A stretch of DNA of 64,000 nt from Clostridiaceae bacterium AF10-41 (GCA_027686065.1 JAQCTH010000006.1:30835-94834), one strand, 5' to 3'; counted from the first letter of the stretch, positions 42,514 through 51,970 are shown. The notes: generated from the sequence alone by a model not told the origin. Translations and numbers: made by a program.

Positions 42514-42542
42514 TTGCTTTAATTCGAATCGTGATATATAAT
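42514..42542 (+). promoter_or_regulatory. Promoter of the divergent ABC exporter
   Basis: TTGCTT (42514-42519), 17 bases, TATAAT (42537-42542). The spacer holds TTCGAATCGTGATA. A related CGTG-containing stretch (TCACATTTCGTG, 42473-42484) lies next to a TATAAT for the opposite gene (42467-42472 on the minus strand). These could be operator sequences for the cobalamin-domain regulator. Confidence 0.6.
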
Positions 42543-42611
42543 AATATTAATATTTAACTAATAATGATTATCCATTTTAGAAATAACTATACTTGCATAG
42601 GAGGATAGAAT

Positions 42612-43769
42612 ATGACACTACCATTTAAAATAGCAGTACGTTTTTTAAAGTCAAGTAAAGGTCAAACTACACTTATTGCACTGGGAATTGCAGTTGGTGT
42701 ATCAGTTCAGATCTTCATTGGTTCTTTGATACAAGGTCTTCAAAAAAGCCTTATAAATAAAACTATAGGTAATTCATCACAAGTTACCATTTCATCAAAT
42801 ATAGAAGATAAATTTATAAAAGACTATAGCAAAATTATTGATAAGATTAAAACTTCAGATAGCAGAATTATCAATATTTCTGTAACATCTGATGTGCCAG
42901 CACTTGTTAATGAAGATGAAAAAAACTATTCTGTTTTAGTAAGAGGAATGAATATAGAAGATTCCGATAAAATCTATAATATACGAAAAAGAATATATGA
43001 AGGAAGAGAACCCAAAAGTGAGCTTGAAACTATTATTGGTAAAGAGCTCCAACAAGAACTAGGAGTTAAAATCGGGGACAAGCTCCATGTTATAACTAAT
43101 TCAGGTGAAGTTAATGAATTAACTATAACGGGTTTTTATAATCTTAATGTGGCTTCTATAAATAAATCTTGGATGATTACAACCATAGAAACCTCACAAA
43201 AAATATTTTCACTTGAAAATAAAGTAACAGGCATTGAAATGCAAGTTACTGAAGTTTTTAAGGCAGATGAAATTACATCGAACTTAATTCCTACTCTTGG
43301 TAATGATTTTAAAGTTGATAACTGGAAGGCTCAAAATGCAGAGTTACTTAGTGGACTTAACGGTCAAAGCGTTTCAAGCATAATGATACAAGTTTTTGTT
43401 CTAATATCAGTTTCACTAGCAATAGCTAGCATTCTAGCCATTACAGTTATTCAAAAATCAAAGCAGATTGGAATTCTTAAAGCAATGGGGATAAAAGATA
43501 GAACCGCAAGTTTAATATTTTTATTCCAAGGACTTTTGCTTGGAGTTATAGGGGCAATCCTTGGAGTGTTACTTGGTATTCTATTAGGAGTAGTATTTAC
43601 CAAATTTGCACTAAATCCTGATGGCACACCAGTTGTAGATCTTTATATTGATTATAGATTCATAGCGCTTTCTGCAGTAATTGCAATTATATCTGCTACT
43701 GTAGCTTCATTGATACCTGCAAAACGATCTTCAAAACTTAATCCGATAGAGGTGATTCGTAATGGCTAA
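42612..43769 (+). CDS. FtsX/MacB-type ABC permease
   Basis: 385 residues. MacB layout: one membrane segment near the N-terminus (TTLIALGIAVGVSVQIFIGSLI), a large extracellular domain (about 45-255), then three segments ending in PAKRSSKLNPIEVIRNG. The motif KSKQIGILKAMGIKDR is the conserved FtsX coupling helix. With the overlapping ATPase it forms an exporter or lipoprotein-release-like complex of unknown substrate. AGGAGGATAG precedes the ATG. Divergent from the XRE-cobalamin regulator. Confidence 0.88.
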   Translation: MTLPFKIAVRFLKSSKGQTTLIALGIAVGVSVQIFIGSLIQGLQKSLINKTIGNSSQVTISSNIEDKFIKDYSKIIDKIKTSDSRIINISVTSDVPALVNEDEKNYSVLVRGMNIEDSDKIYNIRKRIYEGREPKSELETIIGKELQQELGVKIGDKLHVITNSGEVNELTITGFYNLNVASINKSWMITTIETSQKIFSLENKVTGIEMQVTEVFKADEITSNLIPTLGNDFKVDNWKAQNAELLSGLNGQSVSSIMIQVFVLISVSLAIASILAITVIQKSKQIGILKAMGIKDRTASLIFLFQGLLLGVIGAILGVLLGILLGVVFTKFALNPDGTPVVDLYIDYRFIALSAVIAIISATVASLIPAKRSSKLNPIEVIRNG

Positions 43770-44442
43770 TATAATTAATTTAAAAAATATAGATAAAACT
43801 TATGGTGATGTAATCAAAACTAAGGTATTAAATAATATTAATTTATCTATTGAAGAAGGCAGCTTTAACTCTATAATAGGTTCTTCTGGAAGTGGTAAAA
43901 GTACTCTTTTAAATATAATGGCAACTCTAGATAAGCCAACTAAGGGTGAGGTTTTCATAAATGGAGAAAAAACTTCCATTTTAAATAAAAATAAACTTGC
44001 AGAGCTTAGGAATGAAACTTTGGGTTTCATATTTCAGTTTCATCATCTTCTTCCTGAATTTACTGCACTAGAAAATGTTTTATTGCCGTATAATATTAAT
44101 CATTCTAAGCCTTCAAAAGAAATGCTTAGAAGGGCTGAAGAACTATTACACCTTGTTGGCCTTGATAATGTTAAAAATAATATTGCAACTAAAATGTCTG
44201 GAGGACAGCAACAAAGAACTGCAATAGCAAGGGCCTTAATGAATAATCCAAAGATAATACTGGCAGATGAGCCTACTGGTAATCTTGATTCTGAATCTAC
44301 TGAAAATATATATAATTTAATGAGAGATATAAATAAAATGTTTACTACAACATTTGTAGTAATAACTCATGATAGAAAAATAGCTGAAAAAGCTGATAGG
44401 ATTATAGAAATAAAAGATGGCAAAATAGTAATGGATATATAG
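43762..44442 (+). CDS. MacB/LolD-type ABC ATPase
   Basis: 226 residues. Walker A GSSGSGKST, FQFHHLLPEF (Q-loop), signature MSGGQQQR, Walker B IILADEPTGNLD, His in VITHDR. The gene overlaps the permease by 8 bp, so translation is coupled. A terminator follows. Confidence 0.92.
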   Translation: MANIINLKNIDKTYGDVIKTKVLNNINLSIEEGSFNSIIGSSGSGKSTLLNIMATLDKPTKGEVFINGEKTSILNKNKLAELRNETLGFIFQFHHLLPEFTALENVLLPYNINHSKPSKEMLRRAEELLHLVGLDNVKNNIATKMSGGQQQRTAIARALMNNPKIILADEPTGNLDSESTENIYNLMRDINKMFTTTFVVITHDRKIAEKADRIIEIKDGKIVMDI

Positions 44443-44493
44443 TAAGCAATATTTCAATTTAAACAGGCCTACAAATAGTCATATTCTAGTATT

Positions 44494-44529
44494 ATGGAGG
44501 AGGATATTCAAGTCTCCTCCATATTTTTT
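44494..44529 (+). terminator. Terminator of the ABC exporter operon
   Basis: ATGGAGGAG (44494-44502) pairs with CTCCTCCAT (44514-44522), followed by ATTTTTT. Confidence 0.85.
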
Positions 44530-44575
44530 AATCTTTATATACTATTTAAAATTAATATAAAAATATTAGTCTGTT

Positions 44576-45106
44576 TTAATTATCTCTTTTTGTATATTTT
44601 AATATAGTAATACCGTTATCTACTATATATTCATTTAGATGCAATTTTATCGTAGGATTATTTCCTAAAAATAAGGGTCTTCCAGAACCTAATATTATTG
44701 GAATTATCCCAATAATATATTCATCAATAACATCAGCTTTAATAAAACTATCTATAAGAACACCTCCACCAAATAGAAATATGTCCTTTCCCTCCTTTTC
44801 TTTTTCTTCTTGTATTACTTTAACTATATCTCCATTAATAAAATAGAGATTATCTTTATCTTGAATATTTTTAGATGTCGCTATATATACCTTTTTATTT
44901 TTATAATCATTATGCATATTTTGGTCATAACAATTTTTTCCCATAACCACTATATCTACACCGTCCAAAAACTTATCAAAATCAAATTTATCTTTAGTAT
45001 TTAATATGCTGTCTCCAGCACCAACTATCCAATCATATCCTCCATCATCTGATGCTATATATCCATCAAGACTTATTGCCAAATTCAAAATTATTTTTCT
45101 TTTCAT
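44576..45106 (-). CDS. DHFR/RibD C-terminal-like reductase
   Basis: 176 residues from the ATG of MKRKIILNLAISLDGYIA, placed behind AAGGAGGCATTTGAT; an earlier ATG has no site. The dihydrofolate-reductase-like fold is shown by SLDGYIASDDGGYDWI, VVMGKNCYD, IFLFGGGVLIDSFI and DEYIIGIIPIILGSGRPLF. YwjB/YyaP-type proteins of this kind are NADPH-dependent reductases of unknown substrate. It is divergent from a WYL regulator with a TGACA-N5-TGTCA box between them. Confidence 0.85.
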   Translation of the reverse strand: MKRKIILNLAISLDGYIASDDGGYDWIVGAGDSILNTKDKFDFDKFLDGVDIVVMGKNCYDQNMHNDYKNKKVYIATSKNIQDKDNLYFINGDIVKVIQEEKEKEGKDIFLFGGGVLIDSFIKADVIDEYIIGIIPIILGSGRPLFLGNNPTIKLHLNEYIVDNGITILKYTKRDN

Positions 45107-45201
45107 ATCAAATGCCTCCTTAATTATAAGAATTATTTTAATTTTTAAATGTTTTATTATCATTATTGTTTAAGATATAATTAATTATAATTCATAATAG
45201 T

Positions 45202-45216
45202 TGACATCTTGTGTCA
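45202..45216. promoter_or_regulatory. WYL-regulator box
   Basis: TGACA-TCTTG-TGTCA, a perfect dyad 18 bases before the WYL regulator start and between it and the divergent reductase gene. Similar boxes occur at 52426-52443 and 56458-56472, each beside a WYL regulator or its remains. Confidence 0.6.
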
Positions 45217-45233
45217 TGTAATAGGAGGAAAAA

Positions 45234-46178
45234 ATGAGAGCTGATAGATTAATTTCTATAATAATGTTATTACAAATAAATAAAAAATTAACTGCTTCCG
45301 AACTATCAAAAAGGCTTGAAGTTTCTATAAGAACTATTTACAGAGATATTGATACACTTAGTAGAATTGGAGTTCCTGTTTTTACTGATAAAGGTATAAA
45401 TGGTGGAATAAAACTTTTAGGGAATTATAAGACATCACTTAATGGAATAAGTAAAAAAGAACTTTTATCACTATTCATTCCTACTAGTGATAAAATTTTA
45501 GAAGATTTAGGTATAGAAAATCTTAAATATTCTGCAGTTCTTAAAATCTTAGGAACATCTACAACTAATGAAATACAAGAATTAGAAAATATTCAAAACT
45601 ATATTTATATAGATATGTATACTTGGAATGAATCTAATAATATAGTTAACATAAATATTCTTTCTATATTACAAAATGCTATATGGAATTCAAAGTCCTT
45701 AAAAATATTATATAGAAAAGTAAATGAGACAAAAGAAGTAGAGTTAAACCCACTTGGCTTGGTTTGCAAACGAAGTATTTGGTATTTAGTAGCTATAAAC
45801 AATGAAATTATTAAAACATATAAAGTTAAATCTATTGAATCTGCTTTTTTAACTGATTATTTTATTAGGCCCCATGACTTTAATCTTAAAAACCACTGGA
45901 TAAATTCTACTAATAATTATAAAGAATTAATTCCCAGACATACTTTTATCTTTAAAATTAACCCTGATGTATTGAATCATATAAAAGAAAGGCAATTCAT
46001 AACTATTAGTGAAACTTTTATTAAAGAAGATAAACTTTATATTAAAATAAACTTTGATGCAATATGGCAAGGTGTAGAATTTGCTTTTGGATATGGTAAA
46101 GATATTGAAATTATTGAACCTATTGAAGCTATCTCTGAAATTAAGAAAAAAGCATTAGAAGTAATTGGTTTGTATTAA
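45234..46178 (+). CDS. YafY-type WYL-domain transcriptional regulator
   Basis: 314 residues. N-terminal HTH_11 (TASELSKRLEVSIRTIYRDIDTLSRIGVPVF) at 17-50; WYL domain at about 145-225 with the diagnostic SIWYLVAI; C-terminal WCX region ending FDAIWQGVEFAFGYGKDIEII. WYL domains bind nucleic acid or nucleotide-like ligands. It likely represses or activates the divergent reductase and itself. AGGAGGAAAAA precedes the ATG. Confidence 0.9.
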   Translation: MRADRLISIIMLLQINKKLTASELSKRLEVSIRTIYRDIDTLSRIGVPVFTDKGINGGIKLLGNYKTSLNGISKKELLSLFIPTSDKILEDLGIENLKYSAVLKILGTSTTNEIQELENIQNYIYIDMYTWNESNNIVNINILSILQNAIWNSKSLKILYRKVNETKEVELNPLGLVCKRSIWYLVAINNEIIKTYKVKSIESAFLTDYFIRPHDFNLKNHWINSTNNYKELIPRHTFIFKINPDVLNHIKERQFITISETFIKEDKLYIKINFDAIWQGVEFAFGYGKDIEIIEPIEAISEIKKKALEVIGLY

Positions 46179-46303
46179 ATATATATCATTGTATTCTAAG
46201 CTTTAAAACAATTTTCTTTAATATCTAGATTTATTTTTGCAGTAATACTTATAATAAATTATAATATCATTAATCTTAATATTCTTATAAGGGAAGTGAA
46301 TTT

Positions 46304-46972
46304 ATGTCAAAGATAATTATTATTGAAGATACTGAAACAATAAGAAAGGAATTAAAGATCTTTTTAACTAGATATGATTATGAAGTTCTTGCTCCATCAA
46401 ATTTTGAAAACATTATTCATTACATCCTAAAAGAAAATCCTGATTTATTACTTCTAGATATAAATCTTCCTGTATTTGATGGCTATCACATATGTAGAGA
46501 AATAAGAAAAAGTTCAAATATGCCTATTATAGTAGTTACAAGCAGAAACAGTGAAATGGATGAAATTATGAGTATGAATTTAGGCGCTGATGATTTTATT
46601 ACAAAACCCTATAATACTCAAATTCTTTTAGCGAGGATTTCTTCACTCTTAAGAAGATCTCAAGGGTCATCTCTTCAAGATACAATGTATTATTATGATT
46701 TAAAACTTAATTTGTCTAATAGCTCAATTACTTACAATGAAAATACAGTAGAGTTAACTAAAAACGAGCTTAAAATACTTTCATGTATGATTAAAAATAA
46801 GGGGAAGATAGTATCTAGAGATGAGCTAATGAATTTTATGTGGAATTCAGATATTTTTGTAGATGATAATAATTTGTCTGTTAATGTTACAAGATTAAGA
46901 AAGAAATTAGAGGCGATTGGAATGAAAGACAATATAGAAACTAGACGTGGACTTGGATATATACTGCCATGA
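46304..46972 (+). CDS. BceR-type OmpR-family response regulator (module 2)
   Basis: 222 residues. Receiver with IIEDTE pocket, Asp in LLLLDINLPVFDG, VVTSR and KPY. C-terminal winged helix from about 128 (VELTKNELKILSCMIKNKGKIVSRDELMNFMWN). Overlaps the kinase gene by 4 bp (ATGA). Confidence 0.93.
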   Translation: MSKIIIIEDTETIRKELKIFLTRYDYEVLAPSNFENIIHYILKENPDLLLLDINLPVFDGYHICREIRKSSNMPIIVVTSRNSEMDEIMSMNLGADDFITKPYNTQILLARISSLLRRSQGSSLQDTMYYYDLKLNLSNSSITYNENTVELTKNELKILSCMIKNKGKIVSRDELMNFMWNSDIFVDDNNLSVNVTRLRKKLEAIGMKDNIETRRGLGYILP

Positions 46973-47982
46973 GTTTAAAAGATTATTTAAAAGATAGATT
47001 CTTATTTCTTTTAATTAATTTTATATTATTCATTATCATCTGTTTAATAATGCTACTTATTAATGTTAATAGCAATATAATAATTCTAGTTTTCTCAATA
47101 TGGTTCTTCCCCCTTCTTTCTTTTATTATTACTGAGTTTATAAAAACAAATAAGTTTTACAAGGACTTAAATAATACTATGGAAAACTTAGATGAAAAAT
47201 ATCTTATCTCTGAAATTATAAAGGAGCCTGATTTTATTGAAGGAAAAACTGTCTACAATATATTAAAAGAAACAAACAAAGCCATGCATGAGCATGTAAA
47301 AAAATATAAGGATATGCAAAGTGAATACCGTGAGTATATAGAGACTTGGGTTCATGAAATAAAGACTCCTATCTCCTCAACGCGACTTATCATAGAAAAT
47401 AATGAAAATAAGGTTACTACGAGTATTGATTATGAAATAAGAAAAATTGAAGATTATATTGAGCAAGTACTATATTACTCAAAAAGTAATAATGTAAGCA
47501 AAGATTATATAATAAAAGAGATTTCTTTGGCCTCTGTAGTAAGAAATACTATCAAGAAAAATTCAAGAGACTTTATAAACAGAAGAATTTCTGTTGACAT
47601 GGACTCAGTAGAAGGTAATATATACTGTGATTCCAAGTGGCTTGAATTCATATTAAATCAAATTATAGGAAATTCTATTAAATATAGCACAGAAAATAAA
47701 GGAAGGATAAAAGTTTATACTACTTTAAATGAAAATAATATAATTCTTACTATAGAAGATAATGGAATAGGTATAATAAACAAGGATATCAATAGGGTTT
47801 TTGAAAAAGGCTTTACTGGGGATAATGGAAGAAAACTTGGTAAGTCTACTGGAATAGGACTTTATTTATGCAAAAAGCTTTGTGATCAACTAGGCTTAGG
47901 CCTTAGTTTAACTTCTAAACTTGGTGAGGGAACAAAAGTTAGTATTGTCTTTCCAATTGGCAAGGTTAACTTGATAAATTAA
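46969..47982 (+). CDS. BceS-type intramembrane-sensing histidine kinase (module 2)
   Basis: 337 residues, same length as the module 1 kinase. Two membrane helices (FLFLLINFILFIIICLIMLLI and IIILVFSIWFFPLLSFII) with a minimal loop. H-box WVHEIKTPISST, N-box IIGNSIKYS, DNGIGI and STGIGLYL. A terminator follows, so the transporter genes downstream are a separate unit. Confidence 0.92.
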   Translation: MSLKDYLKDRFLFLLINFILFIIICLIMLLINVNSNIIILVFSIWFFPLLSFIITEFIKTNKFYKDLNNTMENLDEKYLISEIIKEPDFIEGKTVYNILKETNKAMHEHVKKYKDMQSEYREYIETWVHEIKTPISSTRLIIENNENKVTTSIDYEIRKIEDYIEQVLYYSKSNNVSKDYIIKEISLASVVRNTIKKNSRDFINRRISVDMDSVEGNIYCDSKWLEFILNQIIGNSIKYSTENKGRIKVYTTLNENNIILTIEDNGIGIINKDINRVFEKGFTGDNGRKLGKSTGIGLYLCKKLCDQLGLGLSLTSKLGEGTKVSIVFPIGKVNLIN

Positions 47983-47994
47983 ATTTATATTTAT

Positions 47995-48043
47995 AATGGA
48001 TTCATAGCAATTATATTTAAAATAGCTATGAGTCCATTATTTT
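47995..48043 (+). terminator. Terminator of the module 2 kinase
   Basis: AATGGATTCATAGC (47995-48008) pairs with GCTATGAGTCCATT (48025-48038, one mismatch), followed by ATTTTTTATT. Confidence 0.8.
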
Positions 48044-48174
48044 TTATTCACTTAGATTTTTTATCTTTCAAAAATGTAACCTTAATGAAATATAAACTAA
48101 TATGCATCTAGCAGAAGTGTTAGTAAAATAATATACATAAAGAAATTATTAATCAAAGCTTGGAGGAATTTTTT

Positions 48175-48592
48175 ATGAAAAAATTTTTAATACCTATTTT
48201 ACTAGTAATTTTAATATGGACCGGATTGAACTCTGCTTATAATTATTTCTTCGGCCCTAAAATTATAGAAATTACACTAACTAAATCTGTTGATGACAAA
48301 GGAAAAGCTAATGAGGCAACTAATACTTTTACTTCCAAAGATAAGATTTACCTTTCTGCAAAGGGAAAAAAAGTTTGCTATAAAAGAAGCAACTGTTGTT
48401 TGGTACAAGGGTGAGATATTAACAAAAAATAGATTTAAGGTAGAGGAAAATATAGAAATAAATAACTCTGGATATTTTACTGCCGAGCTATCAATTCCTG
48501 GAGGTCTTGAAGAAGGTGAATATGGAGTAGCAATCTTTAATGGCAATAATGATATTATAGAACAAAAAATTGAATTTAAAGTAAAAAATTAA
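48175..48592 (+). pseudogene. Exported accessory protein of Bce module 2, frameshifted
   Basis: ATG at 48175 with GGAGG in front. The first frame encodes a signal anchor (KKFLIPILLVILIWTGLNSAYNYFF) and the start of a beta-rich domain, then stops at 48414. The second frame, open from before 48366, continues FAIKEATVVWYKGEILTKNRF...EFKVKN to 48592. The two join at a run of seven A (48366-48372); six A would give one protein of about 138 residues. The mature part looks like an Ig-like or surface domain. Either a true lesion or a homopolymer sequencing error. Its place directly before the transporter genes suggests an envelope partner of that transporter. Confidence 0.7.
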
Positions 48593-48654
48593 AGTAATAT
48601 GGAATAACTGTAAATATTAAATCTCTTTAGGGGGAAAGACTTTGGAGGAAAGCA

Positions 48655-49422
48655 ATGGAAAATATATTAAAGGTAGAAAAAATTGAAAAATATTATGGTA
48701 ATAAAGGTAATATAACAAAGGCTATAGATAATATAAGTTTTACTGTGGATAAGGGAGAATTTGTTGGAATAATGGGGCCCTCTGGTAGTGGTAAAACTAC
48801 TCTATTGAATTGTATTTCAACTATAGATAATGTTACAACAGGTAATATTATTATAAATAATAAGGATATTACTAAGCTTAGACCTAAGTCCATAGAAAAA
48901 TTCAGACGTGATGAGTTAGGCTTTATATTTCAGGATTTTAATCTTTTAGATACTCTTACTGCCTATGAAAATATAGCTTTGGCTCTAACAATACAAGATA
49001 GGAAGGTTACTGAAATAGATAGCCTTATTAAAAAGGTAGCAGAAAAACTAGAGATATTAGATGTTTTAACTAAATATCCATTCCAAATGTCAGGAGGTCA
49101 AAAGCAAAGAGTAGCTTCTGCTAGAGCTCTAGTTACTGAACCTTCACTTATACTAGCTGATGAGCCTACTGGAGCATTAGACTCTAAATCCTCAAGACTT
49201 CTTTTGGATTCTTTTGAAAAGTTAAATAAAGAGCTTCAAGCTACTATACTAATGGTTACTCATGATGCTTTTACAGCTAGCTATGCTCATAGAATTTTAT
49301 TTATTAAGGATGGCAAGATATTTAATGAACTAATTCGTGGAAATGACTCTAGAAAAGAATTTTTCAATAAAATAATTGAAATTGTAACTTTACTTGGAGG
49401 AGATGCTAGCGATGTTTTCTAA
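48655..49422 (+). CDS. BceA-type ABC transporter ATPase (module 2)
   Basis: 255 residues, same length as the module 1 ATPase. Walker A GPSGSGKTT, FQDFNLLDTLT, signature MSGGQKQR, Walker B LILADEPTGALD, MVTHDAF. TTGGAGGAAAGCA precedes the ATG. Its 3' end overlaps the permease start. Confidence 0.92.
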   Translation: MENILKVEKIEKYYGNKGNITKAIDNISFTVDKGEFVGIMGPSGSGKTTLLNCISTIDNVTTGNIIINNKDITKLRPKSIEKFRRDELGFIFQDFNLLDTLTAYENIALALTIQDRKVTEIDSLIKKVAEKLEILDVLTKYPFQMSGGQKQRVASARALVTEPSLILADEPTGALDSKSSRLLLDSFEKLNKELQATILMVTHDAFTASYAHRILFIKDGKIFNELIRGNDSRKEFFNKIIEIVTLLGGDASDVF

Positions 49423-51436
49423 AATAGCAATAAATAATGTAAAAAGGAGCTTTAAGGATTATTCTATATATTTTCTTACTCTAACATTTGCAGTATGTAT
49501 TTTTTATAGCTTTAATTCTATTGAATCTCAAAAGTCACTACTTGATATAAATACTAGTACTGAAGAATATATGATAATGTTAAATAAACTAATAGCTGGA
49601 GCCTCTATATTTGTATCTTTTATTCTAGGCGGTCTTATAGTTTATGCTAATAATTTTCTTATAAAAAAGCGTAAAAAAGAATTAGGTATATACATGACAT
49701 TAGGTATGTCTAAGAGGAAAATCTCTAGAATCCTAATTCTAGAAACCTTTTTTATTGGCTTATTATCCTTAGTTGTTGGAATTTTATTAGGAATTATAGT
49801 TTCTCAAGGGCTATCAGTTATTACAGCTAAATTATTATCAGTTAATATGAATAACTATAAATTTATTATATCAATAAGTTCAATAGCTAAGTCTTCATTA
49901 TATTTTGGAGTAATATTCATTTTAGTAATGATATTTAATCAAGTTACTATTTCTAAGTATAAACTTATAGACATGCTTAATGCAGCAAAGAAGAATGAGG
50001 AAGTAAAGATCAATAATCCTATTATTTCAATAATTATGTTTATTTTATCCCTAGCATCACTTATATCTGCATATACTCTAATAATGAAAATTGGGTTATC
50101 TGTTGATGATTATCGTTTTATGCTTTCAATTGTTTTAGGGATTATTGGAACTATACTATGGTTTTTTAGTCTCTCAAGCTTTTTAATTCAAATTATACAA
50201 AAGAATAAAAATATATATTTTAAAAAATTAAATATATTTGTTTTAAGACAAATTAATAATAAAATAACAACTAACTTTATATCCATGACTACTATATGTC
50301 TTATGCTTTTTTTAACTATAACACTTTTATTTAGCATGTTTAGCTATAAAAATACCTTTGATAAATCCTTAAAAGGTAATACTTACTTTGATAGTTCTGC
50401 AAAGCTTTATGTTGATACTGATGTCCAAGAAATTAATGATATGGAAGAGCTTTTAAATAGTATAAATTTTAACTTTGATTCTTCTGAAAAATATGTTTTT
50501 TTCAATCAATACAAACTTGATATTTATCTAAGCGAACTACTAAATGATTATTTAACTAAAAAAGAGATAGATGAAATGAAGTTTTCTTATTCAGATCATA
50601 CTATACCAGCAGTAAAAGTATCTGAATATAATTCTATAAATAAACTTTTAGATAAAGATTCTATAGATTTAAAAGATAATGAGATATTAATTGTGTCAAA
50701 CTATGATGAATTTAACAAAGCCTTCCATAAATTTATTAAAAATGAAAACTCTGTAGTAATCGATAATAATACTTATATCATTAAAAATGGGAGTACAGTT
50801 AAAGATAATATATCTAGTGTGGCCCGTGAATTAAAATTTATATATTTCATAATACCTGATAACTTTGAAGGAAAATTAACACTAGAACAATCAAATGTTA
50901 ATGTAATATATGATAAAAGTAACTATGCAAAATCTGAAGAAAAGTTTTCAAAATTCTATGTTAATATTTTAGAAAATAGAAATCCTGATGGTTCAACTGC
51001 TTTAGTTCTTGGAAACACATTGGAACAATTATATTCCCTAGTGTATGGTTCATCTGCAATGGTTGTATTCTTAGGCATATATTTAGGAGTAGTATTTTTA
51101 ATATCAAGTGCTGCAGTGTTAGCATTACAGCAATTATCAGAAGCAAGTGATAGTATTAGTAGATATAATTCTCTTAAGAAAATAGGTGTTACTGAAAAAA
51201 TGATAAATAAATCAATACTAAAACAAACCTTAATTTATTTTATGGCACCTTTATCACTAGCTATTATACATTCAATAATTGGTATGAAAGTAGTAAATGA
51301 AGTCTTTGCTACTTATAATAAAAATTTATTCAGTAACTCTTCTATAATAATAGCTTTAGCTCTTACTATAATCTACGGTGGATATTTCTATACAACTTAT
51401 ATTAGCTTTAAAAATATAGTTAGAAATAGTAAATAG
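49412..51436 (+). CDS. BceB-type ABC transporter permease (module 2)
   Basis: About 674 residues from the ATG of MFSKIAINNVKRS, which lies 9-11 bases after GGAGGAG; an ATG 3 codons earlier is too close to that site. Ten membrane segments, FtsX motif KKRKKELGIYMTLGMSKRKISRILILET, and the large external domain between segments VII and VIII (about 310-560). Predicted role: sensing and detoxifying peptide antibiotics with the module 2 kinase. It is not a recent copy of module 1, since the two permeases differ in most positions of the external domain. Confidence 0.9.
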   Translation: MFSKIAINNVKRSFKDYSIYFLTLTFAVCIFYSFNSIESQKSLLDINTSTEEYMIMLNKLIAGASIFVSFILGGLIVYANNFLIKKRKKELGIYMTLGMSKRKISRILILETFFIGLLSLVVGILLGIIVSQGLSVITAKLLSVNMNNYKFIISISSIAKSSLYFGVIFILVMIFNQVTISKYKLIDMLNAAKKNEEVKINNPIISIIMFILSLASLISAYTLIMKIGLSVDDYRFMLSIVLGIIGTILWFFSLSSFLIQIIQKNKNIYFKKLNIFVLRQINNKITTNFISMTTICLMLFLTITLLFSMFSYKNTFDKSLKGNTYFDSSAKLYVDTDVQEINDMEELLNSINFNFDSSEKYVFFNQYKLDIYLSELLNDYLTKKEIDEMKFSYSDHTIPAVKVSEYNSINKLLDKDSIDLKDNEILIVSNYDEFNKAFHKFIKNENSVVIDNNTYIIKNGSTVKDNISSVARELKFIYFIIPDNFEGKLTLEQSNVNVIYDKSNYAKSEEKFSKFYVNILENRNPDGSTALVLGNTLEQLYSLVYGSSAMVVFLGIYLGVVFLISSAAVLALQQLSEASDSISRYNSLKKIGVTEKMINKSILKQTLIYFMAPLSLAIIHSIIGMKVVNEVFATYNKNLFSNSSIIIALALTIIYGGYFYTTYISFKNIVRNSK

Positions 51437-51541
51437 TATTTTACCTTTATCTCATAGTTGATAATTTTATTTTATTAATTACTAATAAGTTAAGTAACTT
51501 TAGATTTATATAATTCAATTTTTATCTTATTGGATAATAAA

Positions 51542-51580
51542 AGGAGGTGTCGCACTATTGCGACACCTCCTAGCTTTTTA
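51542..51580 (+). terminator. Terminator of Bce module 2
   Basis: AGGAGGTGTCGCA (51542-51554) pairs with TGCGACACCTCCT (51559-51571) around a 4-base loop, followed by AGCTTTTTATT. Confidence 0.9.
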
Positions 51581-51661
51581 TTACTTTTGAAAATTTAAAT
51601 TCTTATTTATATTAATATTATACTGTTCTATAAAATTATCTTTATTCTGCATTCCTCGCTC

Positions 51662-51970
51662 CTAGCAATCCCACTTATTTTTCTTCATATCAACATGATT
51701 CTCATCTTTAAAAGATACACCCTCTTCTAACAGTAGATATCGTTGTTCCTGCCATCCTGGTGCTAACCTTCCAGCATGATTTACCACACGATGACATGGA
51801 TATTTGCCATAAAATTCTGCCTGGCTAAGGACCCTCCCTACAAGTCGTGCATTTTTATCTCTACCAATAAGAGTAGCAATTTGTCCATATGTAGCTACTT
51901 TACCTTCTGGTATTTCCTCAACAACAGAAAGTATCTCATAAATCAATTGTTCATTCATAATCTTTTTCAT
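51662..51970 (-). CDS. MGMT-family DNA alkyltransferase-like protein
   Basis: 102 residues, covering only the C-terminal methyltransferase domain. KVATYGQIATLIGRDKNARLVGRVLSQ is the HTH with the arginine-finger region, and YPCHRVVNHAGRL carries the alkyl-acceptor Cys of PCHRV. With the Cys retained it could be a minimal O6-alkylguanine transferase; alkyltransferase-like proteins of the same size have Trp there. AGGTGAATAT precedes the ATG. Confidence 0.85.
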   Translation of the reverse strand: MKKIMNEQLIYEILSVVEEIPEGKVATYGQIATLIGRDKNARLVGRVLSQAEFYGKYPCHRVVNHAGRLAPGWQEQRYLLLEEGVSFKDENHVDMKKNKWDC

